Shown: positions 16,347 to 27,400 of the stretch, piece by piece
Layout of the letters: every line of letters starts with the position of its first letter
How positions within the stretch are numbered: position 1 is the first letter of the stretch
Assembly (NCBI GenBank): GCA_023137275.1
Contig: JAGLPO010000080.1
Span: forward strand, 1-37,061
DNA from: Candidatus Parcubacteria bacterium
GTDB taxonomy: Bacteria; Patescibacteriota; Patescibacteriia; Patescibacteriales; UBA12075
Length of the DNA stretch: 37,061 bases
Reading direction: 5' to 3'
Translations under genes and position numbers: made by a program
The notes under the pieces: model-generated
The model's database searches: none
What the model was told of the DNA's origin: nothing
Seen by the model: only the letters and a program-made list of their open reading frames with translations

Positions 16347-18827
16347 TTATTTGTCTACACCCCCTCGTTTTCTTATTTCCGCCTCAATCACATTTCTATC
16401 CTGGCCGTATTTTAGCCTGGACAGGGTTCTGATCTTTTTACTCATTCCGGGCGTTTCTTTTCCCGGCAAAGGCCAGATAGTGGACATGGAAAAAGGCCGT
16501 GAAGCCGTGTTATCAATTAAAAGTTTGGTGTAGGCGGTGTATTTTTCTATATTGATCAAATCAAATTGATTAAAAACCGGGCTGTATTCTTTTTCAAGCG
16601 CCTGAGCGTCTTCACTCCCGATCTTAAATGTTATCATTGTGCCCACATTGCCAAAAACCGCGTCCTTGATGCTGGTGTCCTGATTCTTAACCATCTGGCC
16701 GATGTATTGATGGGCAATGGTCAAATTTAAATTATATTTTCTGGCTTCGGAAAGTATAGTACTGATTGAATCGGTTGTAAAATTCTGGAATTCATCTATA
16801 TAAAGATAAAAATCTTTGCGCCGGGCTTGCGGCAAATCGGTCCGGGACAAAGCGGCCATTAGAATTTTGCCAACCAGGATCATGCCTAAAAGATAGGCGT
16901 TCATTTCTCCGATCAAGCCTTTTTGCAGATCCACTAAAAAAATTTTTCGTTTATCCATAACATCACGGAAATTAAACGAACTCTGCTGCTGGGCTATTAT
17001 CGGGCGCATCGTGTCATTGGAAATAAACTGGGTTAATTTACTGGTTACGTACGGCACCACGTTGGCCAAGGCCGCGTCGCCGCCGGCTTTTTCGGCTTCT
17101 TTTTTCCAAAAATCAACGACCGTGTAGTCATGACAGCGCTCCAGCTTCATTTTGCGGAAAGCCGGATCAGCAAGCACTTTTGGTATTTCCATAAGGGTTG
17201 AGCCGGACGCAGGATCATCCATAATAAGGAGCATGGCATTGCGCATATACTGCTCAAAGATCGGGCCGCCGGTTGATTTAAGGTCATAAAGCTTATCAAA
17301 AATCCTAATTAATTCATTAATAACAAAAGTTTTTTGTTCCGGATAGCGCCGGTCATATTCCATCAGATTCATGGCTAAAGGCCGCTCAATGTCAGCCGGA
17401 GAGAAAAGGATGACATCCTCGGCGCGCTCGCTCGGTATGCGGGAAATAATATCACTAATCAAATCGCCGTGCGGATCTATCACGCAAACGCCTTCTCCGT
17501 TATAGATGTCCTGGATAGCCATGCTGGCTTGAAGCACGGATTTACCCACGCCGGATTTGCCGACAATATAAACATGGCGGCGGCGGTCATCGCGCTTGAC
17601 GCGGATCATCTGCTCTTGTCCGCGGAAAATATTTCGCCCCAGAATTATCCCTTCAGCCGGGATATTATTGGGAACCGAGGCTTTCTTGGCGCCTAGCCAG
17701 AGAATATTCGGGGTGGCAACGTTTCTAAGCGGAAGATGGTACAGGCTGGCCATTTCTTCGCTATTTAAAAGAAAAGAGATTTTTTTCTCAAAACGCCGGT
17801 AAATAAAATCATTGGTTAATTTTTTCTGATTGCCAATACGGATCTTATTAATAAAGCTGTTGCCGTATTCATATAAATTGTATTGGCTGTAAGCCGAACC
17901 CAAATTCTCCAGATAGACTTTGGCGCTGCCGGCGTTATCCGCGCTGACAATAATCCGTAAATTAACATCCAGCCCGGCTTTGGAATTTTTCTCTTCTATG
18001 CCTTTGAGCATCTCCTCTTCCATCTGCGTCAGGCGCGGCATAGCGCTTTGCTGTTTTAATTTTTCCTGCTCGCTCATTGGTTTGGTTGATTGCCATAGGT
18101 CGGCAAACATCGCCATCGCCGGATTGCGGCTGCTTAAACGGATGGCCTCGCGCGCGGTTTTTCCTTCCATCATAAGCTTGCCTATGCCCTTGCCGCGGCT
18201 GTGCCAGCCGGCCCGCGCGCTTCTGACAATGTACTGGATAGCCAGCGACTCGTTCTCGCCCAGCTTGCTCATCACGTTAATTATTGAATTAAGAGGATCA
18301 GACTCCTGCTTATTATATGTCTTTATTGGGAAGATAAGCGAGCGCCTGCTGCGCAGATAGCCGGCTTTTGTAACGCCATCCGGCGAGAAAATATTATAGT
18401 CTTTCTGCTCTTCAACCACCGCTTCCGGGTAGCGGGAATGGATCTGCTGCTCTATGTAGCGGGCTTGCTCGCGCGGCGCGACCGCGTACCAGGCGATCTG
18501 CTTTTGGCTTGCAACTATTTCAAATGAATAATGGTCGCTCCGTCCGAGCAGCCAGGCTTTAAATCCGCGCTGGGCGCGCAAACCGCCGATCGCGGCAAAC
18601 ATCATTTCCGCCTTATTGATCTCTTCGCGGATCATCTGCGCGTTAAATTCTTTCTGCTCATCCCCTGGCTGTTCTTTGGGCAAGCGGATCAGCAGAACAG
18701 TATGCTCAAAATACTTTTCCTTTTTTATCAAATATCTGACTATTAACCTGATCAAAAACGCCAAAACAACCAGGCCAAAAACCAGCCCAATGCTCAAAAT
18801 CATTAAATTAAATAAACTGTCAACCAT
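16347..18827 (-). CDS. Type IV secretion-type DNA-binding ATPase (VirD4/TraD/DUF87-like), N-terminal membrane segment
   Basis: IVGKSGVGKSVLQASMAIQ (Walker A), VCVIDPHGDLISDII, FYLYIDEFQNFTTDSISTILSEARKYNLNLTIAHQY. Confidence 0.88.
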   Translation of the reverse strand: MVDSLFNLMILSIGLVFGLVVLAFLIRLIVRYLIKKEKYFEHTVLLIRLPKEQPGDEQKEFNAQMIREEINKAEMMFAAIGGLRAQRGFKAWLLGRSDHYSFEIVASQKQIAWYAVAPREQARYIEQQIHSRYPEAVVEEQKDYNIFSPDGVTKAGYLRSRRSLIFPIKTYNKQESDPLNSIINVMSKLGENESLAIQYIVRSARAGWHSRGKGIGKLMMEGKTAREAIRLSSRNPAMAMFADLWQSTKPMSEQEKLKQQSAMPRLTQMEEEMLKGIEEKNSKAGLDVNLRIIVSADNAGSAKVYLENLGSAYSQYNLYEYGNSFINKIRIGNQKKLTNDFIYRRFEKKISFLLNSEEMASLYHLPLRNVATPNILWLGAKKASVPNNIPAEGIILGRNIFRGQEQMIRVKRDDRRRHVYIVGKSGVGKSVLQASMAIQDIYNGEGVCVIDPHGDLISDIISRIPSERAEDVILFSPADIERPLAMNLMEYDRRYPEQKTFVINELIRIFDKLYDLKSTGGPIFEQYMRNAMLLIMDDPASGSTLMEIPKVLADPAFRKMKLERCHDYTVVDFWKKEAEKAGGDAALANVVPYVTSKLTQFISNDTMRPIIAQQQSSFNFRDVMDKRKIFLVDLQKGLIGEMNAYLLGMILVGKILMAALSRTDLPQARRKDFYLYIDEFQNFTTDSISTILSEARKYNLNLTIAHQYIGQMVKNQDTSIKDAVFGNVGTMITFKIGSEDAQALEKEYSPVFNQFDLINIEKYTAYTKLLIDNTASRPFSMSTIWPLPGKETPGMSKKIRTLSRLKYGQDRNVIEAEIRKRGGVDK
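18784..18818. repeat. Direct repeat copy A flanking Bro-N copy 2
   Basis: AGCCCAATGCTCAAAATCATTAAATTAAATAAACT, identical to 19679-19713. Confidence 0.9.
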
Positions 18828-18836
18828 TATAAAAAA

Positions 18837-19676
18837 TTATTTTAATCTTTTTTTATCTTCCGGTTTCTGTAAATAATTATTTTTTGTTGAAACTTTTTTA
18901 TTGCTTCTTTTCTCCAAATCTTTTCGCGCCTTGCCAGCTACGCCTCCGCCTTCTTGGGCGACAATTCTATTTTTATTAAAACCTTGAGCGTTTTTATTCT
19001 GGGCAATTTCCGTTGTTGACGCTTCGCCAAGCATTGTAAATATCAACTCCAAATCATTCATATGGTCTCGCAAATTTTCTCTTTTCAATCCTTTAAATTT
19101 TTGGTATTCGCTCGGCGTCATGCCAAAAGTTGCTTTGGAAATTTCAGCTGTTAAGATAGCGTATTCTTGCCCTTCTTTTACGTCCCGTTTTTTCCATTCA
19201 TTTGTTAAAGTTTCCCTGACTTCAATACCTCGCATTCTTTTTGCAATCCATGAATCAGAATAACCTTTGGCTTTATAAATAGCATGTGTCCGTTTGGTTG
19301 CCAATTCCGGATCTTCTATTTCTTTTATACGTTCATAACCGACTTTTGCCAGCCAGCGTTTAAAAGGTTCAGCTTTTGGTGATGGAATTGATTGGATTAT
19401 GCGGAATATAGTTTCCGTATTAGCACAATCTGTTAAATATTTTTTACCATCATTAGCTAATAATTTCAGTTGTCCGATATTTTCGGACACCTCGAAATAT
19501 CCCTCGTCTATAAGCTTTTTCTTCAAATCATTCCAGTATTTTCTTGATCTTTCTGTTTTGGTTAATACTTCAATAATGTCAATAACTGAAAACCACCATT
19601 CATTTTTATAAATAATCTTGCGGATTTCTTTTTTTTGAAAAATAGCGATTTTTGTGGTTGTAATTTTCTTATTCAT
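18837..19676 (-). CDS. Bro-N family protein, copy 2
   Basis: WWFSVIDIIEVLTKTERSRKYWNDLKKKL...VSENIGQLK...PKAEPFKRWLAKVGYERIKEIEDPELA; likely ATG at 19676 (track start 19685 is TTG inside the repeat). Confidence 0.85.
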   Translation of the reverse strand: MNKKITTTKIAIFQKKEIRKIIYKNEWWFSVIDIIEVLTKTERSRKYWNDLKKKLIDEGYFEVSENIGQLKLLANDGKKYLTDCANTETIFRIIQSIPSPKAEPFKRWLAKVGYERIKEIEDPELATKRTHAIYKAKGYSDSWIAKRMRGIEVRETLTNEWKKRDVKEGQEYAILTAEISKATFGMTPSEYQKFKGLKRENLRDHMNDLELIFTMLGEASTTEIAQNKNAQGFNKNRIVAQEGGGVAGKARKDLEKRSNKKVSTKNNYLQKPEDKKRLK

Positions 19677-19678
19677 AT

Positions 19679-19713
19679 AGCCCAATGCTCAAAATCATTA
19701 AATTAAATAAACT
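19679..19713. repeat. Direct repeat copy B flanking Bro-N copy 2
   Basis: 35-bp exact match to 18784-18818, the 5' coding end of the VirD4-like gene. Confidence 0.9.
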
Positions 19714-19736
19714 ATCCATCTATTATATTTATTAAT

Positions 19737-20507
19737 TTATTTTTTTAACAAAGTATCTAAATTATTAAATTCTTTTTTTGATAAAATTTCTTCTTTATAA
19801 TATTTTCCTTTCTTCCAATATATTTTATATGCTTTTGCGTTAGGTTTACTTTTTAAAATTCTATAGTTATTATCAATAATTTCAATTGCGCAACAACTTT
19901 CAATAGCAATAGCAACAACCTTTGATGTTATTTTCATCATTCTTTTTAAATCTTTTTGACGATATACCTCTACATCATAATGTGGACAATGTAATGCATT
20001 AATTAATCCGAGTCCAGTAACTTTAATTAATTGATTGCTTTCACTTGTAAATTTTCTAGAATCAGAATTACCATATTTGAACCAGCAAATTGAACCTGCA
20101 CTTCGTCCAGATAATACAATACCTTTTCTATAAGCCCTTTTTAGAATTTTATCAACTCCTAATTTTCTCCAAATAGTCATCATTTTTAAAGTATTTCCAC
20201 CACCAACATAAATAGCATCCGTTGATAAAATTTTATCTTCAATTTGTTTTTTTGATAATTTGTTTTTAATTAAGTAAAGGACATCAACTTTGCAGCCTAA
20301 TTTTGAAAAATGTTTTTTTGCGGCTTTGCATTTTCCTTTTAAATCCAAATCAGATTCTGCTGTTGGAATATAAAGTAGTTTTGGATTTTTTTTACCTGTT
20401 TGTGCAATTATTTCTATATCTATTGAAGTTGTTTCAATGGGATAAAAACCTCCATTCTCATGAGGTCTACCCATTTCTCCAGCACCTAATGCAATAATTT
20501 TCCCCAT
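19737..20507 (-). CDS. Peptidase S51 / dipeptidase E-like protein
   Basis: DAIYVGGGNTLKMM, nucleophile elbow GIVLSGRSAGSICWF, LHCPHYD. Confidence 0.85.
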   Translation of the reverse strand: MGKIIALGAGEMGRPHENGGFYPIETTSIDIEIIAQTGKKNPKLLYIPTAESDLDLKGKCKAAKKHFSKLGCKVDVLYLIKNKLSKKQIEDKILSTDAIYVGGGNTLKMMTIWRKLGVDKILKRAYRKGIVLSGRSAGSICWFKYGNSDSRKFTSESNQLIKVTGLGLINALHCPHYDVEVYRQKDLKRMMKITSKVVAIAIESCCAIEIIDNNYRILKSKPNAKAYKIYWKKGKYYKEEILSKKEFNNLDTLLKK

Positions 20508-20584
20508 AAAAAAATTTGATTAAAAAATTAATAAATGTCTGTAAAAAAAACTTAAGGTCTGTTACGTAACTATTACGTAGCAAA

Positions 20585-23074
20585 TTATTCAAAAATAGCG
20601 GCGTAAAATTTGTCAGTTATAAGCTCGGTGTTGATTGTCCAGCCGTGCTGGTTTGTCTCCATGTCCCCATAACTGGATATCAATTGCATGGAAATCGGCT
20701 TGATAAACTGCTGGCTGAATTTTGAACCCAAACTGCCCGGCTGTTTTTGCAGCATTAAGCTATACGGGACCAATGCCCGCTCTGGCGGAGAAATAAATTC
20801 TTCCCACAAATTGGCAGGCAGAGAAGGCGATGAATAATCAAGTTTGAACGGCAATTCATATTTAATTTTGATAACAGTAGTCTGCCCCGGGTCAGTCATT
20901 GTCCAATTGGCAAAAACGGTTTTATTTTTTTCAGTATATACTTTTATCCCGTTATCACCGACAATTGCTTTAGCTTCATTCGCGGCTATATCTTTGTCCA
21001 GGAGCCAGCTTGGATCAGGCGAGTCAAAAAATTCCTGGTCCGGCGCGCGCCAGCCGCTGGCGCTTATCAGCTTGGCGCCTGCCGGCACATAAACGCGCAG
21101 CCAGTTAACATTGCGCACACCGATAAAATCCTGATGTTTCTCGCCCGGATGCTCACGCTTGATCTCCAACTCATTTATTACGCGGCCGTCTTCTTCAGCA
21201 CGCGTAAACAATTGAATGGTTTCCCTAATAACCTTGTCAGTCTTTCCGCCGGCAATGTTGGTGTTAACCACCATTAAATAATCGCCCTGAGTATCATTAA
21301 TGCCCGCGTCCCAGCCCAGATCGTTAATTATCTTTTGGTCATCCGTATCGCTGAAATAAGCCAATATCTGTTTTTCGTTAAAGCTGTCCAGAATAACTGA
21401 AATTAATTTTATAATATTATCTTTGTTCAAGCGCTCGGGCAGCTCCTCTAAAATTTCGGTTAACAGATCACCGATTATTTTTTTCGGCTTTGGCTTGATT
21501 GATTCTTCCATAAAACTCGCGACAGTGCTTGCTATCCTGGGCTTAGCCTCGGTAATGGATTGCACTACTTGCCAAAAATTTTCATGATCAATTATTTCAC
21601 CGTACGTTTCAGTCATATCTATCGGGCCGATAACTTGGAGGATCCTCTCCGCTACTGTCGGGGTAATAGCGATAACGCCGTCCACGCTGGGGCCGTTACT
21701 CTCTTCCAAAAACCACATCAGCTTGCCGGCGCTCATGGGCCAATCCGGCCACCAATTCGCGTCCCAAAAATACCAGCGGGGGTTAACAAGACGCAGCGGC
21801 TCGGGTGATTGAACCATGGCGTAAAGGCCGGCCTCGGTATCATAGCCGCCGCCGCCCGGAGTTTCAATTTTTTTTATCTTGCCATCGCGAAAATCAACCA
21901 GGGCGTACGAACCCACAAACCCGCCGCTACCGCGCAGTTCGGTATTATTCTGAAACACAAATAAAAACCGCGAGTCCATATCAAATCCGGTTATGCCAAG
22001 AACAAGATCTGAGATTAGCCGTAGCTCACCGGCGCTTTTACTAAGTAACTTGCCTTGCTGCTTAAGTATTTTTCCTAAAGAAATATATTCATCTGGAAAA
22101 ACTTGCAGATCTATCCTGGTGATTACTTTTTCCAACTCTAAACTTTTTGACTCCAGATAATGGCCGGCTTTAACTAAATTCATTACAAGCGCGCCTGTTT
22201 CTGCATCTTCTTTGCTTAACAGCTTGTCAGCCAGCTGGCAAAAATATTGCCCCATTTCCGCGGCTATAACGCCTGCTTCAATAATATGATCCGCCTGCTC
22301 GGCCTGAGCCAGCTTTTCGTTCGGAATTATCGGGGCCAGCAAAGCGGCGATTTTTGATATTAAATATACTTGTTCGCGGGCGGCTTCAAAGCCGTTTTCA
22401 GCTGACGCGAAATAAGCGCCGGCTTCATCAAAATTGCTCTCGGATGATGCTGATCCTGCCTTGATAATATCATCAAAAGCTGATTCAGCCGTGCCCAGGA
22501 CTCGCCCGGCCATGGCATTGGGAGCGCCCTGATAAGTAAGCAATTTAAGCGGCAAGGCTATTATTACCAAAACCGTTGCGTACGCGAATAATGACTGAAG
22601 AACAGTCGGACGGCGCTCTGCTTTTTTTTGCTTGTCCGCCGAAGCCTTGGCGTAGGAGGGCTCGTCTGCAATGGCCTCCTTGCTCTCTATGCCTTTAACC
22701 TCTAAAGAAACAAAGGAGGACTTATTTTTTCGTAATTTCATTAACTTTTGCGGTAGCCAAAACAAAATCTTAAACAAACTTTTAACGCTTAAGCCAATAA
22801 GCCGCAGGCCAAACAAAATAATCCAAACCAAAAAATATAATGCTTTAAACACAACCAGAAAAAACGGATAAAAAAACAAACGTTTTATTTTTTTATTTTT
22901 AGTATTAAAAAAGGCCGGCATCCTAAATCCGGCCGGCTTTATTCTCTTAAATAAATTCTTTTTTTCACTGGCTTTAGCCTCTTTAACCGCGCCAAGATTA
23001 TTCAGATCAACCATAAATCTGGATGCCCTGACACGATCATCAATTTTTATAAAATTATTCCGCGATTTTAGCAT
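20585..23074 (-). CDS. DUF4012 domain-containing membrane protein
   Basis: FLFVFQNNTELRGSGGFVGSYALVDFRDGKI...; N-terminal cytoplasmic region followed by TM segments. Confidence 0.85.
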   Translation of the reverse strand: MLKSRNNFIKIDDRVRASRFMVDLNNLGAVKEAKASEKKNLFKRIKPAGFRMPAFFNTKNKKIKRLFFYPFFLVVFKALYFLVWIILFGLRLIGLSVKSLFKILFWLPQKLMKLRKNKSSFVSLEVKGIESKEAIADEPSYAKASADKQKKAERRPTVLQSLFAYATVLVIIALPLKLLTYQGAPNAMAGRVLGTAESAFDDIIKAGSASSESNFDEAGAYFASAENGFEAAREQVYLISKIAALLAPIIPNEKLAQAEQADHIIEAGVIAAEMGQYFCQLADKLLSKEDAETGALVMNLVKAGHYLESKSLELEKVITRIDLQVFPDEYISLGKILKQQGKLLSKSAGELRLISDLVLGITGFDMDSRFLFVFQNNTELRGSGGFVGSYALVDFRDGKIKKIETPGGGGYDTEAGLYAMVQSPEPLRLVNPRWYFWDANWWPDWPMSAGKLMWFLEESNGPSVDGVIAITPTVAERILQVIGPIDMTETYGEIIDHENFWQVVQSITEAKPRIASTVASFMEESIKPKPKKIIGDLLTEILEELPERLNKDNIIKLISVILDSFNEKQILAYFSDTDDQKIINDLGWDAGINDTQGDYLMVVNTNIAGGKTDKVIRETIQLFTRAEEDGRVINELEIKREHPGEKHQDFIGVRNVNWLRVYVPAGAKLISASGWRAPDQEFFDSPDPSWLLDKDIAANEAKAIVGDNGIKVYTEKNKTVFANWTMTDPGQTTVIKIKYELPFKLDYSSPSLPANLWEEFISPPERALVPYSLMLQKQPGSLGSKFSQQFIKPISMQLISSYGDMETNQHGWTINTELITDKFYAAIFE

Positions 23075-23090
23075 GGGGATGAGGAAAATT

Positions 23091-24269
23091 TTAATCTATT
23101 TGATTATATATCATTAATGTTTCCTTAGCGCATTTTTGCCAACTGTATTTCTTTACCTGCCTTAAACCCTTTAGAATTAAATCCTGTTTTAAATTATCAT
23201 TACTCAAAATTTTCATAATATTGGCAATCATCTCTTTCTTATTTTTTGGATTAAAATAAATCGCTGCCCTACCCAGCACTTCCGGCATGCATGTTTGGTT
23301 TGAGCTCGCCACCGGACACGAATGCTGCATTGCCTCCAAGGGCGGTAAGCCAAAACCCTCAAAAAATGACGGAAAAACATAAGCTTTTGCTGTCTTGTAA
23401 AAACTGATCAAATCAAGATCAGGCACAAAACCGGGAAAAATAATATTATCCTGCTTGCTGTCTTTTACCAATTTTTTAAGCCGGGCGTAAAAATAATCTT
23501 CTTCACCTACCAAAACCAGCTTTAAATCTTTAAATTTTTCTCTTATTTCAGGGAATACCTTAATTAATCCTTCCAAATTTTTATGCGGATAAGCATTACC
23601 AACATAAAGAAGATATGGCCTGTGTATATTATACCCTAAAATTACTTTTTTGTCATCAATTTTTTTATCACGCGTTAAACTCCTGGCTACACCCTCGTAG
23701 ACCATTTTTACCTTGTTTTTGTCAACCTTGAATCTATCAATAATATCCTGCCTGGTAAACTCGGAAATCGCGATAATTATCCGGGCTCGTTTGGCGGCAG
23801 AATATATTACCGCGCGATAAGCCAAATTTTTAAGTGAGTAAAAAAAGGGCGACAACGTACTGGCCCGTTTGGTCGGGTGTTGGGTAAGGATCAAATCGTG
23901 AATAGTGATTACGAATTTGATCGGCGTTAGCAATGGTACGTTAAAATGCGTAAAATGAATAAAGTCCAGCTTCTCACGCCAAATAAGCAAAGGAAAAATA
24001 ATTTGTTCTTTTATTGTATACCAGCGAATATCAGCCAAAACTTTTTTAACGCGCGGGTTGTCGGTCTTAAGAGAGTCAAAATTATCACGCCGCAAAAATA
24101 TAACATATTCGTTTTCCTGATCAATACGCAAAATATTATCCACCAGCTCCTGAGTATAACGCCCCAGACCCTTGGACTTTGGGCCATAAAACCGCGCGTC
24201 TATTCCGATGCGCCTTGCCCCGCTGCCGCGAAGCGGTTTTGCGGGGTTTAATTTTTTAGTATTATCCAT
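23091..24269 (-). CDS. Glycosyltransferase family 4 (group 1)
   Basis: RIGIDARFYGPKSKGLGRYTQELV; YLLYVGNAYPHKNLEGLI; FPSFFEGFGLPPLEAMQHSCPVASSNQTCMPEVLG. Confidence 0.92.
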   Translation of the reverse strand: MDNTKKLNPAKPLRGSGARRIGIDARFYGPKSKGLGRYTQELVDNILRIDQENEYVIFLRRDNFDSLKTDNPRVKKVLADIRWYTIKEQIIFPLLIWREKLDFIHFTHFNVPLLTPIKFVITIHDLILTQHPTKRASTLSPFFYSLKNLAYRAVIYSAAKRARIIIAISEFTRQDIIDRFKVDKNKVKMVYEGVARSLTRDKKIDDKKVILGYNIHRPYLLYVGNAYPHKNLEGLIKVFPEIREKFKDLKLVLVGEEDYFYARLKKLVKDSKQDNIIFPGFVPDLDLISFYKTAKAYVFPSFFEGFGLPPLEAMQHSCPVASSNQTCMPEVLGRAAIYFNPKNKKEMIANIMKILSNDNLKQDLILKGLRQVKKYSWQKCAKETLMIYNQID

Positions 24270-24287
24270 AATTTAATTATAGCAAAA

Positions 24288-24327
24288 AAAGACCGCGATT
24301 CCCAACTGAGTCGTTTTCGCGGTCTTT
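24288..24327. terminator. Rho-independent terminator-like hairpin
   Basis: AAAGACCGCGA...TCGCGGTCTTT, 11-bp perfect stem between the giant surface protein gene and GT4. Confidence 0.75.
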
Positions 24328-24426
24328 ATAATTAACTCACCTTACGCACTAAATATTTTTACCTTAAACAAAATTATAATTATGTTTACGTGATAAGTGC
24401 GTAACATGAGTAATTAATATATTATT

Positions 24427-27400
24427 TTATCCAAGCGGATTATAGCCTTCTTTTATTTCGGCGCCGTCCAAATAACCATCCCCGTCCGTATCCGGATTAT
24501 CAGGGTCAGTTCCCAAAGCGATCTCTTCCCTGTCCGAAAGTCCGTCATTGTCTGTATCAGCAACGCGGGTAGCGCCGGAGTAAGCGATCGCCCTGACTAT
24601 GTCCCAATCAGTCGCGCCAGCCGGATGATAGTCATAAATTGCTTTAAATATGCGTATGGCGGCAGCCTCGCTGTCCATATTGCGGCCGGCCGGCCTAAGG
24701 CCGTAGGCAATTATTGTAACAGCCGCGTCATCATGCGAGTTGGCACGGTTTGGATCGCGCAAATAAATTGTTTTAAACTCCTTTATTCCTTTATCCTCAG
24801 CCTCCTGGCTTGTTTGGGTCGGCCAGCGGCCATTAGCGATCTTAATAATATCAGACCAATCCATATCGCTTTCTGGCAGCCAGTCAAAGGCCGCGCGGAA
24901 CGAATTTATTACTCCTGCCCGTTCCCCTGAACCAAGCCTGGCGGTGTCCGGCGAGCCATAGGCAATAAAATTAGTCAGCGCGTACTGATGCCGCGCCTCC
25001 AAAGCCGGCAAATCAATGCCCATTTTCTTTATTAAAACATCACGAGCGGCCCACTCTTCCTCGTGCACGCGTTCCTGTCCGACGGTTGATAATATTTCGT
25101 TAATTTCGGCCCGGGCGATAAATTGGCCTTGTTCAAGATAAAGCGTGTCAATATCAAAGCCAACAACAGCCGGTTCAGCCAACGCGTCCTCGGCATAAGC
25201 GATTTTTTCTACTTCACTAACCGCGCACTCCCGGGTTTTATCAGCTTCCTGGGCAGTGGTTAAGCGGCAGCCGGAAGGAGATTTGGAAATTACAGCTCTG
25301 GTTTGCAGATCATCAACACATCCTGCCCAATCTGTATATTCAACACTGGTGCAATATGAAGTATAGGAACCGCCGCCGCCTGATGATGGCGGATCCGGGT
25401 CTGGATCAGGCGAAGCTTGCGCCGGCACCGCGATGAACGGCATAATGACCGCGAAAATCGTAAAGTGATTTGTTTTGCTTACAAATGTCAACTTATAATC
25501 ATGCAAAGTAATCGTACCCGCGACCACTTCATTAATAAAAGCCTCAAACGCGGGCGTAGTAGTCGCGGAATTAACATACAAAATCCATTCAGTAGAACCT
25601 GAATTTGGCTTATAATACGCTTTTCTGGTAGTCGCCATATTTACCCAATCATTGCTGGTTGAATCCCAATAACCATTTTTGGTATTTTTTAATTTCGCGT
25701 AAGTTAAAGTCTCGGAAACAATTGCCGCGTCAACCTCCGCCTTATACATAACCATTTCAATATCAACATAATCGTCCAGATTTGTAATTGCCTGCCCGGA
25801 ATTATCAGTCGCGGTTACGGTTATGCCGGTGCCGCCAACAGGGTCTGACGAATTGGTTTTGGTAACAGACGAAGTCTTTTTAGCATTAACATTTCCGGAT
25901 GAATTTGAAGAGCCCAAAGCATTTGGCGGAATAGTTAATTTTATTCCGGTGCCGTTTGGATCCGTATCATCCAATGATCCGCCTGAAGCCGGAGTAATCG
26001 GTTTTTTCTTGGATTTGGTTGTCCAGCCAGAATCCTGGCTTAATTTAATATGCTTATTTATGGAACTGGCGTTGGAAATTGTAATATTTGTTCCGTATTC
26101 TGTTTCCGAATAACCATCAGCCATGCCATAAATTTCCCAAGTGCCGTTTACAACCCCTAATTCATAAAAACCAGTACCGTCAACAGACGAATGCGAACGC
26201 CGGCAATCAGCGTCATTTGTTGTATCTGAATCATCGCATTCAGTAGTCTCGGCGCGAACAAATCCATTTGGCACGCCTTCACCGCTATCATAATCGCTGC
26301 TGCTATTTGCATCACTATAGATATATCCGGAAATAACCAGGTTATATTGAGTTAATAAAATATTTTGGCCGCTAACATCATTTGACGCGTTCAAATCACT
26401 TGGTTCATTAGACATATACCCGGGCTTATCAGCGCCGATCTTATAACCTGTGCCGGACGGAACCGTTAAGCTGAAAGTGCCGTTTGCGGCGCTCATTGTA
26501 CCGTTGTGATAACCGTTTCCGGGGTTGCCAACCCAAACCCAAGCCTCGCCAAGCTCACTGCCGCCAGTGATCGCTCCGCCATAAACAGTTCCGCTGATTA
26601 CTGACATTTCGCTTGATGAATCAGGCAAAGTAAAATTAACGGTTCTGTCGCCAGATACCACAATATCGTCTTTATCATTATCACGATCACTTTCATCCGG
26701 AATATAATTTCCATATCCGGGAACATCTAAAAAGAAAAGATAATCTCCGTCTGCCAATTGAATTGTAGTAGTGGCTGACAAATCATTAATGCGCCTGTTC
26801 ATATAAAAACCGTTCGGTTTTGGAAAACCGCCGGAAAAATCAACGCCTTCTATATTTAAGAAACCTTCCTGGTTTACAGAAGCGTTGGCAACTGTTATGG
26901 AAATATCACGAAGACCGGTTTGCGCAACAACGATATTCGCGTCAGATACATTAGCGCTAGTCGCGTTTACATTAGCCGGATTATCGGCGTATTTATCATC
27001 TATTGCAGCCTCGTTTAATATGTCATCGCTATCCTGATTATTTACTCCCATTTCTCCGTATTCCTGTGTCCAAATATCCACGCGATAAATTCCGGCCGGT
27101 ACTGATATTGTGTATTCACCGTTTGAGTTGGTTGTGCCGTTAAACTCTTTACCCTGATAAACACCATCTGTATTATACTGCACCGCGCGTATTGGCATAT
27201 TTGGAAAAAATGTATTAATTACTGAATATGTTGTATCAGTGCTAATTCCCACTTGTCCGGAAATAGTATAATATTCAACTCCGGCTGTTGGGGAAATATT
27301 TATATTAGCGGCCGAAGTATCAACAATAGTTATTCCCAGCGCGTATTCCATCCAGCCTACTCCCGGAGCATCAGCTTCAACATGCCAAGTGCCGGGATTA

